41,356 nucleotides of DNA, taken from positions 1 through 41,356 of the forward strand of contig NZ_WANV01000035.1 of the NCBI RefSeq assembly GCF_015521605.1. Reading direction: 5' to 3'. Below, piece after piece: positions 8,297 to 16,164 of the stretch. The notes beneath the pieces are model-generated. The model saw nothing but the letters and a program-made list of their open reading frames with translations. It was not told where the DNA came from and ran no database searches. Source of the DNA: Thermococcus sp. (GTDB taxonomy: Archaea; Methanobacteriota_B; Thermococci; Thermococcales; Thermococcaceae). Made by a program: the position numbers and the translations under genes. The number at the start of each line of letters is the position of its first letter. Position 1 is the first letter of the stretch.

Positions 8297-8590
8297 ATGA
8301 TAATCGCAAAACCCTGCGTAACGATGAAGGGCATCGTCATAAGCGGCTATTCATGGGAGCGCCAGGTGAAGGTCGATCTGACCAGAACCGCCCAGTGTCT
8401 CAGGGATAGGGGATACACTGTAAAGAAGCTCCTCCCGGGGATGATGCTGATCCTTGAGATGGAGGGCTACGAAGTCAGCGTCTATCCGAGCGGCAAGATA
8501 ATAATCAAGCTGCTGGAGGACTCAAAGACGGGCGAATCAATCGCCCGTGTGATATACGACTGTGCTGGAGTTCTGGAGGTGGTTTCATGA
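8297..8590 (+). CDS. Small conserved protein, possibly a single TBP-like domain
   Basis: I do not recognise a named family for this 97-residue protein. Its second half (residues 55-95) has a pattern of curved strand, PSGKI turn, strand and long helix like one half of TATA-binding protein, where a comparable SGK segment precedes the helix. The first half has a strand-helix-strand pattern. One TBP-like (helix-grip) unit is therefore plausible, but this is inference from pattern only. Three cysteines (C7, C33, C89) are present. The stop overlaps the start of the cysteine desulfurase by four bases (ATGA), so the two are translated together and may act together. Confidence 0.72.
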   Translation: MIIAKPCVTMKGIVISGYSWERQVKVDLTRTAQCLRDRGYTVKKLLPGMMLILEMEGYEVSVYPSGKIIIKLLEDSKTGESIARVIYDCAGVLEVVS

Positions 8591-9783
8591 GGATTCCGGA
8601 GGATGTTAGGAAGGACATTCCGCTGACCGAGGAGGTAATATACTTCGACAACACGGCCACTTCGCTCACGCCGAAGCCGGTTATAGAGGCCATGGACGAG
8701 TACTACCTGAAGTACCGCGCCAACGTCCACCGCGGAATACACCGCCTTTCTCAGATGGCGACCCACAAGTACGAGGAGAGCAGGAAGGTCGTGGCGGAGT
8801 TCCTCAATGCCAAGTTCGAGGAGATAGTCTTCACCAAGAACACGAGCGAGAGCCTCAACCTTGTCGCCCTTGGACTTGAGCACATATTCAAGCCCGGCGA
8901 CAGGATAGTAACCACCCCCTACGAGCACCACTCCGACCTGCTCCCCTGGCAGAGACTAGCTAAAAAGCTCGGTCTCAAGCTTGAGTACATAAACGGTGAC
9001 GACGAGGGCAACCTGGATTTAAGCGACGCCGAGAAAAAGATTAAAGGCGCGAAGCTGGTAGCCGTTCAGCACGTGTCCAACGCCCTTGGAGTTATTCACG
9101 AGGTCGAAGAACTAGGAAAGCTCGCGAAGGAGGAGGGGGCTATATTTGTCGTTGACGCCGCCCAGAGCGCCGGCCACATGGAGGTCGATGTAAGGAAGAT
9201 GCACGCCGACTTCCTCGGACTTTCCGGTCACAAGGGACCGATGGGACCGACGGGGATAGGCGTTCTCTACATCAACGAGGAGTTCTTCGAGACCTTCGAG
9301 CCTCCCCTGATAGGAGGGGGGACGATAGAGGACGTTGGGCTGGAGGGTTACAAGCTGACCGAGCCGCCGGAAAGGTTCGAGGCGGGGACGCCCAACATAG
9401 GCGGTGCGATAGGCCTCGCCGCTGGAATAAGGTACATCCAGAAAATAGGGATAGACAAAATCGAGAGGCAGGAGCACAAGCTTGTAAAGAGGATAACGGA
9501 GGGGCTCGACGAGCTTGAAGTGCCGTGGTACGGCCCGAGGAACCTGAAGAAGCACGCCGGTGTAGTGAGCTTCAACGTCCCCGGCCTTCACCCGCACGAC
9601 GTCGCTGCCGTACTCGACAACCACAACATCATGGTCCGCTCCGGCCACCACTGTGCTTTACCCGTCATGAAGAGGCTTGGAATAAACGGCACGGTTAGAG
9701 CGTCGTTCCACGTCTACAACAGCCTTGAAGAGGTCGAGACCTTCCTCGGCGTCATGGAGGAGCTCGTGAAGAGCCTGAGGTGA
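8587..9783 (+). CDS. Cysteine desulfurase, class V aminotransferase (SufS/Csd type)
   Basis: A PLP enzyme of 398 residues that takes sulfur from cysteine, leaving alanine, to supply Fe-S cluster or thio-cofactor assembly. The PLP lysine is K216 in the motif SGHKGPMGPTG. The catalytic cysteine is C356 in RSGHHCALP, a group-II (SufS-like) arrangement. The histidine that stacks on PLP is within EHHSD (near residue 118). Its start is inside the stop of the upstream 97-residue gene. Placed after the hyp genes, it could help supply Fe-S clusters to hydrogenases or HypD, but this is context only. Confidence 0.92.
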   Translation: MRIPEDVRKDIPLTEEVIYFDNTATSLTPKPVIEAMDEYYLKYRANVHRGIHRLSQMATHKYEESRKVVAEFLNAKFEEIVFTKNTSESLNLVALGLEHIFKPGDRIVTTPYEHHSDLLPWQRLAKKLGLKLEYINGDDEGNLDLSDAEKKIKGAKLVAVQHVSNALGVIHEVEELGKLAKEEGAIFVVDAAQSAGHMEVDVRKMHADFLGLSGHKGPMGPTGIGVLYINEEFFETFEPPLIGGGTIEDVGLEGYKLTEPPERFEAGTPNIGGAIGLAAGIRYIQKIGIDKIERQEHKLVKRITEGLDELEVPWYGPRNLKKHAGVVSFNVPGLHPHDVAAVLDNHNIMVRSGHHCALPVMKRLGINGTVRASFHVYNSLEEVETFLGVMEELVKSLR

Positions 9784-9827
9784 TTTACTTCTTTTCTTTT
9801 GAACGACTGCCGTTCCAGAAAAGGTAA
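9784..9827. terminator. T-rich stretch between convergent genes
   Basis: After the desulfurase stop, a pyrimidine-rich tract (9784-9800, runs of T broken by C) is a likely intrinsic terminator for the forward gene. The 44-base gap separates two converging genes and contains nothing else visible. Confidence 0.45.
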
Positions 9828-10727
9828 TCAGAGGGGCAGCGAACCCCATTCAACGTTTATCGTCTCCGGGGTGCGGTAGATGAAGGCCGCCTGTCCCTTG
9901 TGGACGTGCTTCCTCATGGGGCCCGGCGGGACACCGTTCGTCTCATAGATCACGCTCTGAGTGTCCGGGTCGTGGTAGAGGAGCAAACTAGGACCGGCAA
10001 GGTTCATTATTGACTCCACCGCATACTGCGTCGCGAGAACGGTCACTCTAGCCCTAAGGGGTCTCGTTATGAGGGGGATTGCCGCACCGCCGGCTGTGGT
10101 GTACGCCAAAACGGCCGCATCGTTGACGCCTACCATCGTGTTTCTCCTGTGCCTGACCACCGCACTCACTACGAGAAAAGCTATGCCCGCCAGGGTTATG
10201 CTGTACGTCTCCCCCAGCTCCACCAGGATGTTCCTTCCGAACTCGGGGGGTTTCCCGGAATAGAACGCCTCGTCCAGGGGCGTGTAGCTTTCCTGAATGA
10301 CCTCCGCGTATTTTCCGTCCGACTTCACCGCCTCCAGAACGCTCTTCACCTTCCCGGCGAGGAAATCCGCATAGAGCCTCTCGGTCAGGGTTCTGTCGAG
10401 TCCGTAAACCGTCTGGACTATCGTCGCGGCCGTGTAGCCGTCGAGAAGACCTTCTCTCGCCAGCACCAAGGGGTCGAGACCCGTCCCCTGACCGTCCCTC
10501 ACCCGGATGAGGGTGTCGAACCCCTCCTCTGGAAAGCCGCCCTCGGTGTCAAAGATGACGACCCCGTAATCGATCTCCCGGTACCTGTCCGCGAGGTACT
10601 TCAGCGCCTTTCCCGGCCACTCGTCCATGCCGAATATCTTGAGGGTCCTTCCGTGGTAGACAGGGTCGTAGAACGTATCCTCCCCCTCCCTCTCAAAGAG
10701 TCTAACCGCTATACGGCTGTACTTCAT
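9828..10727 (-). CDS. HerA/VirB4-like P-loop protein with degenerate ATP-binding motifs
   Basis: No firm family. The 299-residue product has the order of elements of a HerA/DUF87-type RecA ATPase. First comes an IFG...PGK segment where Walker A should be, but without the Ser/Thr and with five residues between the glycines. Then come VVIFDTEGGF (like the strand and acidic turn after Walker A), VGVNDAA at the Walker B position without the catalytic Glu, and VLATQYAVESI like the sensor Gln strand. It is therefore probably a non-hydrolysing homologue. The start at 10727 follows GGTGA by 5 bases and a TATA box by 36. An upstream ATG at 10760 lies inside that TATA box and is rejected. Confidence 0.72.
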   Translation of the reverse strand: MKYSRIAVRLFEREGEDTFYDPVYHGRTLKIFGMDEWPGKALKYLADRYREIDYGVVIFDTEGGFPEEGFDTLIRVRDGQGTGLDPLVLAREGLLDGYTAATIVQTVYGLDRTLTERLYADFLAGKVKSVLEAVKSDGKYAEVIQESYTPLDEAFYSGKPPEFGRNILVELGETYSITLAGIAFLVVSAVVRHRRNTMVGVNDAAVLAYTTAGGAAIPLITRPLRARVTVLATQYAVESIMNLAGPSLLLYHDPDTQSVIYETNGVPPGPMRKHVHKGQAAFIYRTPETINVEWGSLPL

Positions 10728-10784
10728 GGGATTCACCGGTAGAGAATAGGGAGCGCTCATATAAACGGCTTCTGGTTTAAATGG
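10728..10784 (-). promoter_or_regulatory. Promoter that fixes the start of the HerA-like gene
   Basis: On the reverse strand the TATA box (about 10757-10766, TTTATATG) predicts transcription from about 10738. GGTGA follows, 5 bases before the ATG at 10727. This places the longer frame's ATG (10760) upstream of the transcript. Confidence 0.65.
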
Positions 10785-11918
10785 CTAAACGACCCTAACG
10801 AGCCTCTCCATCCAAGGGCTAACGCGAACCCGTATGTACCCCCTGAGCTTTTCATCGACCTCCCTGTCCCCCGTGTAAACCCTGAGCGGGCCGTTTTCAA
10901 GCTTGGAAGGAGTGGCGACGACCGTTATGTTCTCCCTGGGAATCCTCCTCAGCACCTCCGCCGAGAACTGCTGGTTGCCCCTCCCAAAAAGGAACCCAAG
11001 GCCGCCTATAACCGTGACGATTACCCGGGGATTCCTATCGGCAAAACGTAGCAGGTCTTTCTCGGTGGCATCTTTGACAACGAGTCTGGCCTCACCATCC
11101 TTTACCTCAACAACGTCAACCCCGAGGAGGGTTCCCTCTATGCCCAGCTTCTCCTTTATCCTCTTAACCGTCGAGCCGGAGCCGAGGAAGTAAACGCCGT
11201 CGTTTTCAAGGATTTCCTCAGCCAGAGCCTCTGCAATGGCCTCAAGCTCGTCTTCCTCGCTGAGGGGAACCCTCTCCTTGCTTCCCTGGACCAGGGTCTC
11301 AACGACCGGAACTATGGCCTTTCCGTAGGTTTTTGCCCTGACCTCGTCGTGCCTGTATGCATCTTCATCTATGTCCCTCACCTCCCGCTCCTCCAGCCTG
11401 GCGCGCCCCTGAAGGAAGTCCACAAGAACCCTGGCCGCGTCCTCCGGAGAATACGCAAAAACCCCCGAGTACATCTTAACGCCCGTTGGGATGCCTAGAA
11501 TTGGAACCCGCTCATCGACAGCCTCGATTACATCCCTTGCAGTCCCATCGCCACCGGCGAAGAGGAGGAGCTTTACCCTTCCGGCCATTCTCCCCGCGAG
11601 CTCCTTGGTGTCCTCGGAACTCGTGTCTGGAATCATCACTCCCTCCACTTCCCGGTAGCCGATTTCCCTGTGTCGCATCACTTCGAACTCAAAGTCAAAC
11701 TCTCCCAGGACATCCTCTCCCAGCGGGCCCGGACCTGTGATGAACCTTATTCCACTGGCCTCACCGTAGTGGGAAAGCTCCGAGAGAAATAGTCTCACAA
11801 GATCCTGGGCGATGGGCTTGGCTCCCCTCCTCACGGCCTCCTCGACGACTCCATCCGTGCCTTTGAGTGCAACCTTGCCGCCCATTCCGGCTATGGGGTT
11901 GATTATAAGGCCTATCAT
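10785..11918 (-). CDS. ATP-NAD/AcoX kinase-family protein
   Basis: A 377-residue protein with the N-terminal LIINPIAGMGG and the diacylglycerol/NAD-kinase motif GGDGT (residues 122-126), followed by a C-terminal half typical of the longer AcoX-like branch. The family phosphorylates NAD or related small molecules. This branch is distinct from the shorter canonical NAD kinase, so its substrate is open. Its ribosome site GGTGA (4 bases before the ATG) contains the TGA stop of the upstream potassium channel gene, so translation of the two is linked. Confidence 0.83.
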   Translation of the reverse strand: MIGLIINPIAGMGGKVALKGTDGVVEEAVRRGAKPIAQDLVRLFLSELSHYGEASGIRFITGPGPLGEDVLGEFDFEFEVMRHREIGYREVEGVMIPDTSSEDTKELAGRMAGRVKLLLFAGGDGTARDVIEAVDERVPILGIPTGVKMYSGVFAYSPEDAARVLVDFLQGRARLEEREVRDIDEDAYRHDEVRAKTYGKAIVPVVETLVQGSKERVPLSEEDELEAIAEALAEEILENDGVYFLGSGSTVKRIKEKLGIEGTLLGVDVVEVKDGEARLVVKDATEKDLLRFADRNPRVIVTVIGGLGFLFGRGNQQFSAEVLRRIPRENITVVATPSKLENGPLRVYTGDREVDEKLRGYIRVRVSPWMERLVRVV

Positions 11919-11922
11919 TATC

Positions 11923-13365
11923 TCACCTCATGTATCTCCTCGCGAACACCGTCAGGAACACCGCCCACATGAACATTCCAAAGAGGGCCTCGATAGACGC
12001 TATTACCCTGCCCACACCTATCGGGTGGTAGTCGCCGTAGCCGAGGGTGGTCGCGGTGACGACGCTGAAGTACTCGTAGTCGAGGAAACTCATGCTTCCA
12101 GACAGCCCCTCAACACTTTTGGTCAGGAAGAAGAGCAGGGGAAAGAAGACGTTGACGGCGGCGAGCCATATCAGTATGGGCCTCTTCCAGTCGGTGCCGT
12201 ACTTGCAGGTCAGGTCCGCGAAAAGCCACTCAAAGAGCGCCTCCATCTTGAGGAAGAGCTTTTTAATGCCCCTTCTCCTTCCGGCCAGACGGGACTGTCT
12301 TTTCTCCACCATCTCCAGGTAGTAGTACCTGTCAGCCCTCTCAAAGTCCCCGTTCCTCTCCCAGCTTATTCTGGCGAGGCGGTAGAGCACCTCCGCCGCG
12401 CGGTGGCTGTTGAACCTGCAGTCCTCAATCTCGACGAATCCCTCGACGTTGAGTTCAACCGGAATGTTGGGCAGAACCGTTGAGTTCCATGAGAAATCGC
12501 CGTTGAAGGACACTCTGCGGAATATCATGTTCCCCATGACCCTCATGTGTACGAACTCCGGATTCTTAAGCCAGCTGGCAAGTATCTCCGCGTGCCCAAA
12601 GACGTCCAGGTTCTCAAGAACAATGTTGCCGTGGAACCGTCTTATGCTCAACCTCACCTGCCTCTTGAACCTGGCCGCCCTGTCAAACTGAAGGTCCCGC
12701 ATAACAAGGGAGGTGGCCTTGACGCTCCTCTCGGAGGAGGCCGAGGGCTTTATTCCGTGTTCCTCAAGGATGCGCCTCATGAGGGGATAGCGGACGTTAA
12801 TCCCGACCCTCCTTACGTTCTCCAGACCGCTCAGCTCTATTCTGCCCACGGCCCTCTTCTCACCGTATTCCTCTTCTCCCCGTTCATCCCCACCGACGTA
12901 CTCGGTGGAGTTTATCATGAGGTAGCGGACGCTCGAATTTCTGACGTAGATGGAGTTGGAGAACCTCACCCTCAGCAGGTTCAGGCCAAAGACGTGGGAG
13001 CCGTGTATGAGGAACGTTCTCAGCTCACTCCCAAAGACCACGAGTCTTCCCACGCTGGAGTTGTAGAAGGTTATCCCGGGAACGTTCACCGAGTCAAATA
13101 GTATCGTCTTCACGCGGGAGTTCTTAAAGACTATTGGCTTTTCGGCGTGAAAATCGCTGATTTTAACATCGTACAGGTAAACCCCCTCAAAATAGGTCTG
13201 CCCTGCCTTGAGCCTTCTGAGGAGGGCTTTCTCCTTGACATCCTTTATTCCCTCCCCCAGGAGTCTCTCCCCCTCATCGTACGGAATATGGAGCGGGCAG
13301 TACTTTGAACCCTCGATCGGCTTCAGCCTGCATTTCTGCCCGTTCTCATAGGTGTACTCGCACAT
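11923..13365 (-). CDS. Potassium channel with zinc-knuckle and beta-helix N-terminal region
   Basis: The C-terminal ~110 residues form a two-helix potassium channel with selectivity filter TLGYGD (440-445). The N-terminus has a compact Cys/His cluster (C2, C12, C23, H26), a probable zinc site. Residues ~50-330 are a series of short strands with regular Phe/Leu/Ile/Val and polar alternation, resembling a pentapeptide-like right-handed beta-helix. A basic, helical linker (about 335-390) joins it to the pore. There is no RCK domain, so gating must use the unusual cytoplasmic region. A G-rich ribosome site precedes the ATG. It is the first gene of a two-gene unit with the NAD kinase-like protein. 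Confidence 0.85.
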   Translation of the reverse strand: MCEYTYENGQKCRLKPIEGSKYCPLHIPYDEGERLLGEGIKDVKEKALLRRLKAGQTYFEGVYLYDVKISDFHAEKPIVFKNSRVKTILFDSVNVPGITFYNSSVGRLVVFGSELRTFLIHGSHVFGLNLLRVRFSNSIYVRNSSVRYLMINSTEYVGGDERGEEEYGEKRAVGRIELSGLENVRRVGINVRYPLMRRILEEHGIKPSASSERSVKATSLVMRDLQFDRAARFKRQVRLSIRRFHGNIVLENLDVFGHAEILASWLKNPEFVHMRVMGNMIFRRVSFNGDFSWNSTVLPNIPVELNVEGFVEIEDCRFNSHRAAEVLYRLARISWERNGDFERADRYYYLEMVEKRQSRLAGRRRGIKKLFLKMEALFEWLFADLTCKYGTDWKRPILIWLAAVNVFFPLLFFLTKSVEGLSGSMSFLDYEYFSVVTATTLGYGDYHPIGVGRVIASIEALFGMFMWAVFLTVFARRYMR

Positions 13366-13526
13366 GGCTCCCCCCAGTAAACTCCCCTCCTGGATAATTA
13401 AGGCTTTCTATCATCAACCCCCCGACGAGAAACAGGCTGGTGAACACATGAATACATCAAGGCCGCTTTTGAATCGGGAACCTTTTTAAACCAAACCTCC
13501 CTCCCCGAGGCCTCAAGGTGAGAAAA
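13366..13526. promoter_or_regulatory. Divergent promoter region, channel gene (left) and MFS gene (right)
   Basis: On the right, TATA box 13483-13490 (TTTTTAAA) and GGTGA (13517-13521), 5 bases before the ATG at 13527, form a standard promoter. On the left, an AT-rich element on the reverse strand (13394-13402, TTAATTAT) lies about 33 bases before the channel ATG. The 161-base gap holds no other recognisable element. Confidence 0.55.
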
Positions 13527-14771
13527 ATGAGTCAGAGGGTAGCCGTCGCGGTGAGAAACGCCTCAATAGCCAACCGCTACCGCTACATCCCGAAGATGCC
13601 AAGGTGGTTTTATTCCTTCGTGCCATTCAAGGTAGCCACGGGTGGAAGCTCCGCCCTGGTCAGCCTGTACCTTCTTGAACTCGGGGGAAGCGCCTCGACA
13701 GTAGGTCTGACCTTTGCACTTGCGAGCTTGGCCTCAATGCTCGGTGCCCTATTCTGGGGCAGGTTGAGTGACAGAACCCTCAGGAGAAAGCCCTTCATAC
13801 TGCTCGGCTTCGCGAGCGTGCCGGTTTTCCTGACGCTCATGGCATTCGTCAAAACACCCGCCCAGCTAATCGCCATAAACACCGCCTACGCGTTCTTCCT
13901 TGCATCGACGCTTTCCGTGCCGATAGCCCTGGTTTTAAGGAGCGTCAGAAAGCACAGCTGGGACTACGGCATAGGGAAGTTCAACGAGATAAGCGGGTGG
14001 GGCTGGGTGCTCGGCCTGGTTCTCGGTTTCGGCCTGTCAAGGTTCCTCACGATACCCCAGCTGTTCCTGACCTTCGCACTGGTGGGACTCCCATCCATCG
14101 TCATGGGAGAGCGCATGATAAGGGAGGTACCCATCTACATCAACAGAAAATCCATCAGGGCGTTTGGAAACTACGTCGTCGAAAAAGCCAGGTACATGCC
14201 GTCCTTTATACTCCACACGAACTTCAGCCTCCCAGAGGGTCTGAGAAAGTTCTATCTGGCATTCCTGCTGTTCTGGATAGCGGCGGGTCTCTATTTCCCC
14301 CAGATGCCGGTGCTCCTCTCGGACAGGGGCTATCCCCGTGAGATAATTTACCTTGCCCTGATCGCCAACTCTGCAATAGCGGCCCTCAACTACACCCGTG
14401 TGGGCGCGGGCATGGGGAGAAACAAGGAGGACACCCTGAGGAGGGGCCTCATCCTCCGTACGGGGGCGTTTATTGCTATAATGGGCGGCATTTTCATTTC
14501 ACCGGCGCTGCTGCCCCTGGCCTTCGCTTCATACGCCCTCGCGGGCTATTCCTGGACGTTCATCAGCGTCTCATCAACGGCCATAGTGGGCGAAAGGGCA
14601 GGAGAAAAGGAGAAGGGAAGCGCCATGGGGACGTACAACGTTGTCAGTTCCGCAGGCTACATAACCGGGAGCGCCATAAGCGGTGCGCTCATATCATCGG
14701 CCGGATTTGGGGCGACGCTTGGACTTGGACTTGCCCTGCTCGGTGGAAGCATAGTCCTGCTGAGAAAATAA
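13527..14771 (+). CDS. MFS transporter
   Basis: A 414-residue membrane protein with about 12 hydrophobic segments. The MFS signature between helices 2 and 3 (GRLSDRTLRRK, near residue 78) is clear, and a more divergent copy of the pattern is in the second half. The substrate is unknown. The ATG at 13527 is preferred because GGTGA lies 5 bases upstream. A GTG at 13518 is part of that ribosome site. It converges with the reductase gene, and its AT-rich last codons (TAA stop) overlap the likely oligo-T terminator of that gene on the other strand. Confidence 0.88.
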   Translation: MSQRVAVAVRNASIANRYRYIPKMPRWFYSFVPFKVATGGSSALVSLYLLELGGSASTVGLTFALASLASMLGALFWGRLSDRTLRRKPFILLGFASVPVFLTLMAFVKTPAQLIAINTAYAFFLASTLSVPIALVLRSVRKHSWDYGIGKFNEISGWGWVLGLVLGFGLSRFLTIPQLFLTFALVGLPSIVMGERMIREVPIYINRKSIRAFGNYVVEKARYMPSFILHTNFSLPEGLRKFYLAFLLFWIAAGLYFPQMPVLLSDRGYPREIIYLALIANSAIAALNYTRVGAGMGRNKEDTLRRGLILRTGAFIAIMGGIFISPALLPLAFASYALAGYSWTFISVSSTAIVGERAGEKEKGSAMGTYNVVSSAGYITGSAISGALISSAGFGATLGLGLALLGGSIVLLRK

Positions 14772-14778
14772 AAAGAGG

Positions 14779-16104
14779 TCAGAACTTCAGAACCCTGGCA
14801 AGAACTATGAGCGGATCCCAGACCGGAGCGAAAGGCGGTGCATAGGCAAGGTCAGTGAAGAAAACGTCTCTCGTCGTGAAGCCTGCCGTCAACATGGCGG
14901 CGGCGCTGTCTATTCTGGGCAGGATCTCGGCTCCAACCGCCTGAACACCGAGGAGCCTGTTCGTCTCGTTGTCGACGACGCCCTTCAGCCATATCTCCCT
15001 CCCGCCGGGGTAGTAGTGGGGCTTTGTCCTTGCCTTTATGAACGCTGTTCTGACGTCGTAGCCTTCCTTAACAGCCTCGGCCTCAGTCAGACCAGTCTTT
15101 CCAATCTCCAGGTCAAGGAACTTGGTTATGCTCGTTCCGAGCACTCCCGGGAAGTGAATCTCCCTCCCGGCTATGTTGCTTCCGGCGACGTAGCCCATCT
15201 TGTTGCCGGCTGGTGCAAGGGGAATCCAGACACGCCTGCCGGTGATGAGGTGCCTCGTCTCAGCGACGTCTCCGGCGGCATAGACGTTTTCAACGCTCGT
15301 CTCCATCCTCTCGTTCGTCCATATCGCGCCGGTCTCACCTATCCTCACGCCCAGTTCCCTGGCGAGTTCTGTGTTCGGCTTTATGCCCGTCGCCACGATA
15401 ACCATGTCGGCGCTGTACTCGCCGGCATCGGTGATGACCTTCTCGACCCGCCCGTCGCCCTCAAAGCGCAGTGTAAGCTCCTGGAGGCGGAGGTTGAGGT
15501 TTTCCCTCAGCTTTGCCTCGACGATATCGGTAATCTCCCTGTCGAAGGTCTTCCTCAGAACCCTCTCGCTCCTCCCGATGAGTGTAACGTTCTTGCCCCT
15601 AGCGACGAAGGCCTCTGCCATTTCAAGGGCGATGTAGCCGGTGCCTATGACAACGACGTTCTTAACATCGTGCTTCTCCATGTACTCCGTTATGGCAACG
15701 GCATCTGGGGGAAGGTCTGCAGTAAAGACGCCCTCAAGCTCGCAGCCCTCAAGCGCTGGAACCTGCGGCGAAGCACCGTTGGCGAAGACGAGGTAGTCCC
15801 ACCCGTAGGTCCGCTCTTCCTCCCCCTCACGGACTCTGACGCTTCCCTGTTCGACCTCTATGACCTCCGCCTTCATGTGGAGGTCTATGCCGCGCTTCTT
15901 GATGAAGACCTCAGGAGGATAGTGCATGAGCTTCTCCTTTGGTGAAACTCCCTCAACCACATAGGGCACGCCGCAGGGAGCATGGCTGACCCATTCTGTT
16001 GCCTCGAAGACCTTTACGTCCCATTCAGGCCTCAGGCGCTTGATTCGAGATGCAGCACTCATTCCGGCCGCTCCACCGCCTATGACAACAACCGTCTTCT
16101 TCAT
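14779..16104 (-). CDS. FAD-dependent CoA-disulfide reductase / NAD(P)H:sulfur oxidoreductase family
   Basis: A 441-residue flavoprotein of the pyridine nucleotide-disulfide reductase family: FAD site GGGAAG (9-14), single active-site cysteine C44 in [11 protein letters not shown](P)H site [11 protein letters not shown] (near 152), FAD-binding VYAAGDVAE (near 265) and a C-terminal dimerisation domain. In Pyrococcus such enzymes reduce CoA disulfide and transfer electrons to elemental sulfur or polysulfide. Annotations as NADH oxidase are common for the same family. The ATG at 16104 follows GGTGA by 5 bases; an in-frame TTG at 16116 is rejected. The doubled SurR motif over its promoter supports a sulfur role. 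Confidence 0.9.
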   Translation of the reverse strand: MKKTVVVIGGGAAGMSAASRIKRLRPEWDVKVFEATEWVSHAPCGVPYVVEGVSPKEKLMHYPPEVFIKKRGIDLHMKAEVIEVEQGSVRVREGEEERTYGWDYLVFANGASPQVPALEGCELEGVFTADLPPDAVAITEYMEKHDVKNVVVIGTGYIALEMAEAFVARGKNVTLIGRSERVLRKTFDREITDIVEAKLRENLNLRLQELTLRFEGDGRVEKVITDAGEYSADMVIVATGIKPNTELARELGVRIGETGAIWTNERMETSVENVYAAGDVAETRHLITGRRVWIPLAPAGNKMGYVAGSNIAGREIHFPGVLGTSITKFLDLEIGKTGLTEAEAVKEGYDVRTAFIKARTKPHYYPGGREIWLKGVVDNETNRLLGVQAVGAEILPRIDSAAAMLTAGFTTRDVFFTDLAYAPPFAPVWDPLIVLARVLKF

Positions 16105-16164
16105 GATCATCACCAAAAAAGGTTCAAAACTTTGGGTTAAAAACCTTGGCGGGACAGAAACGGG
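16105..16164 (-). promoter_or_regulatory. Promoter with doubled SurR operator covering the TATA box
   Basis: Positions 16122-16144 contain GTTn3AACn5GTTn3AAC, two perfect palindromic SurR core sites in the known extended spacing. On the reverse strand one of them (16136-16144, GTTTTTAAC) is itself the TATA box, and transcription should start near 16115. A protein bound here would block TBP, so this is a repressing layout, unlike that of the hyp promoters. Confidence 0.78.

Noticed and set aside
10728-10760. Eleven extra N-terminal residues for the HerA-like protein
   Set aside because: The upstream ATG overlaps the TATA box and precedes the predicted transcription start; GGTGA supports the later ATG.
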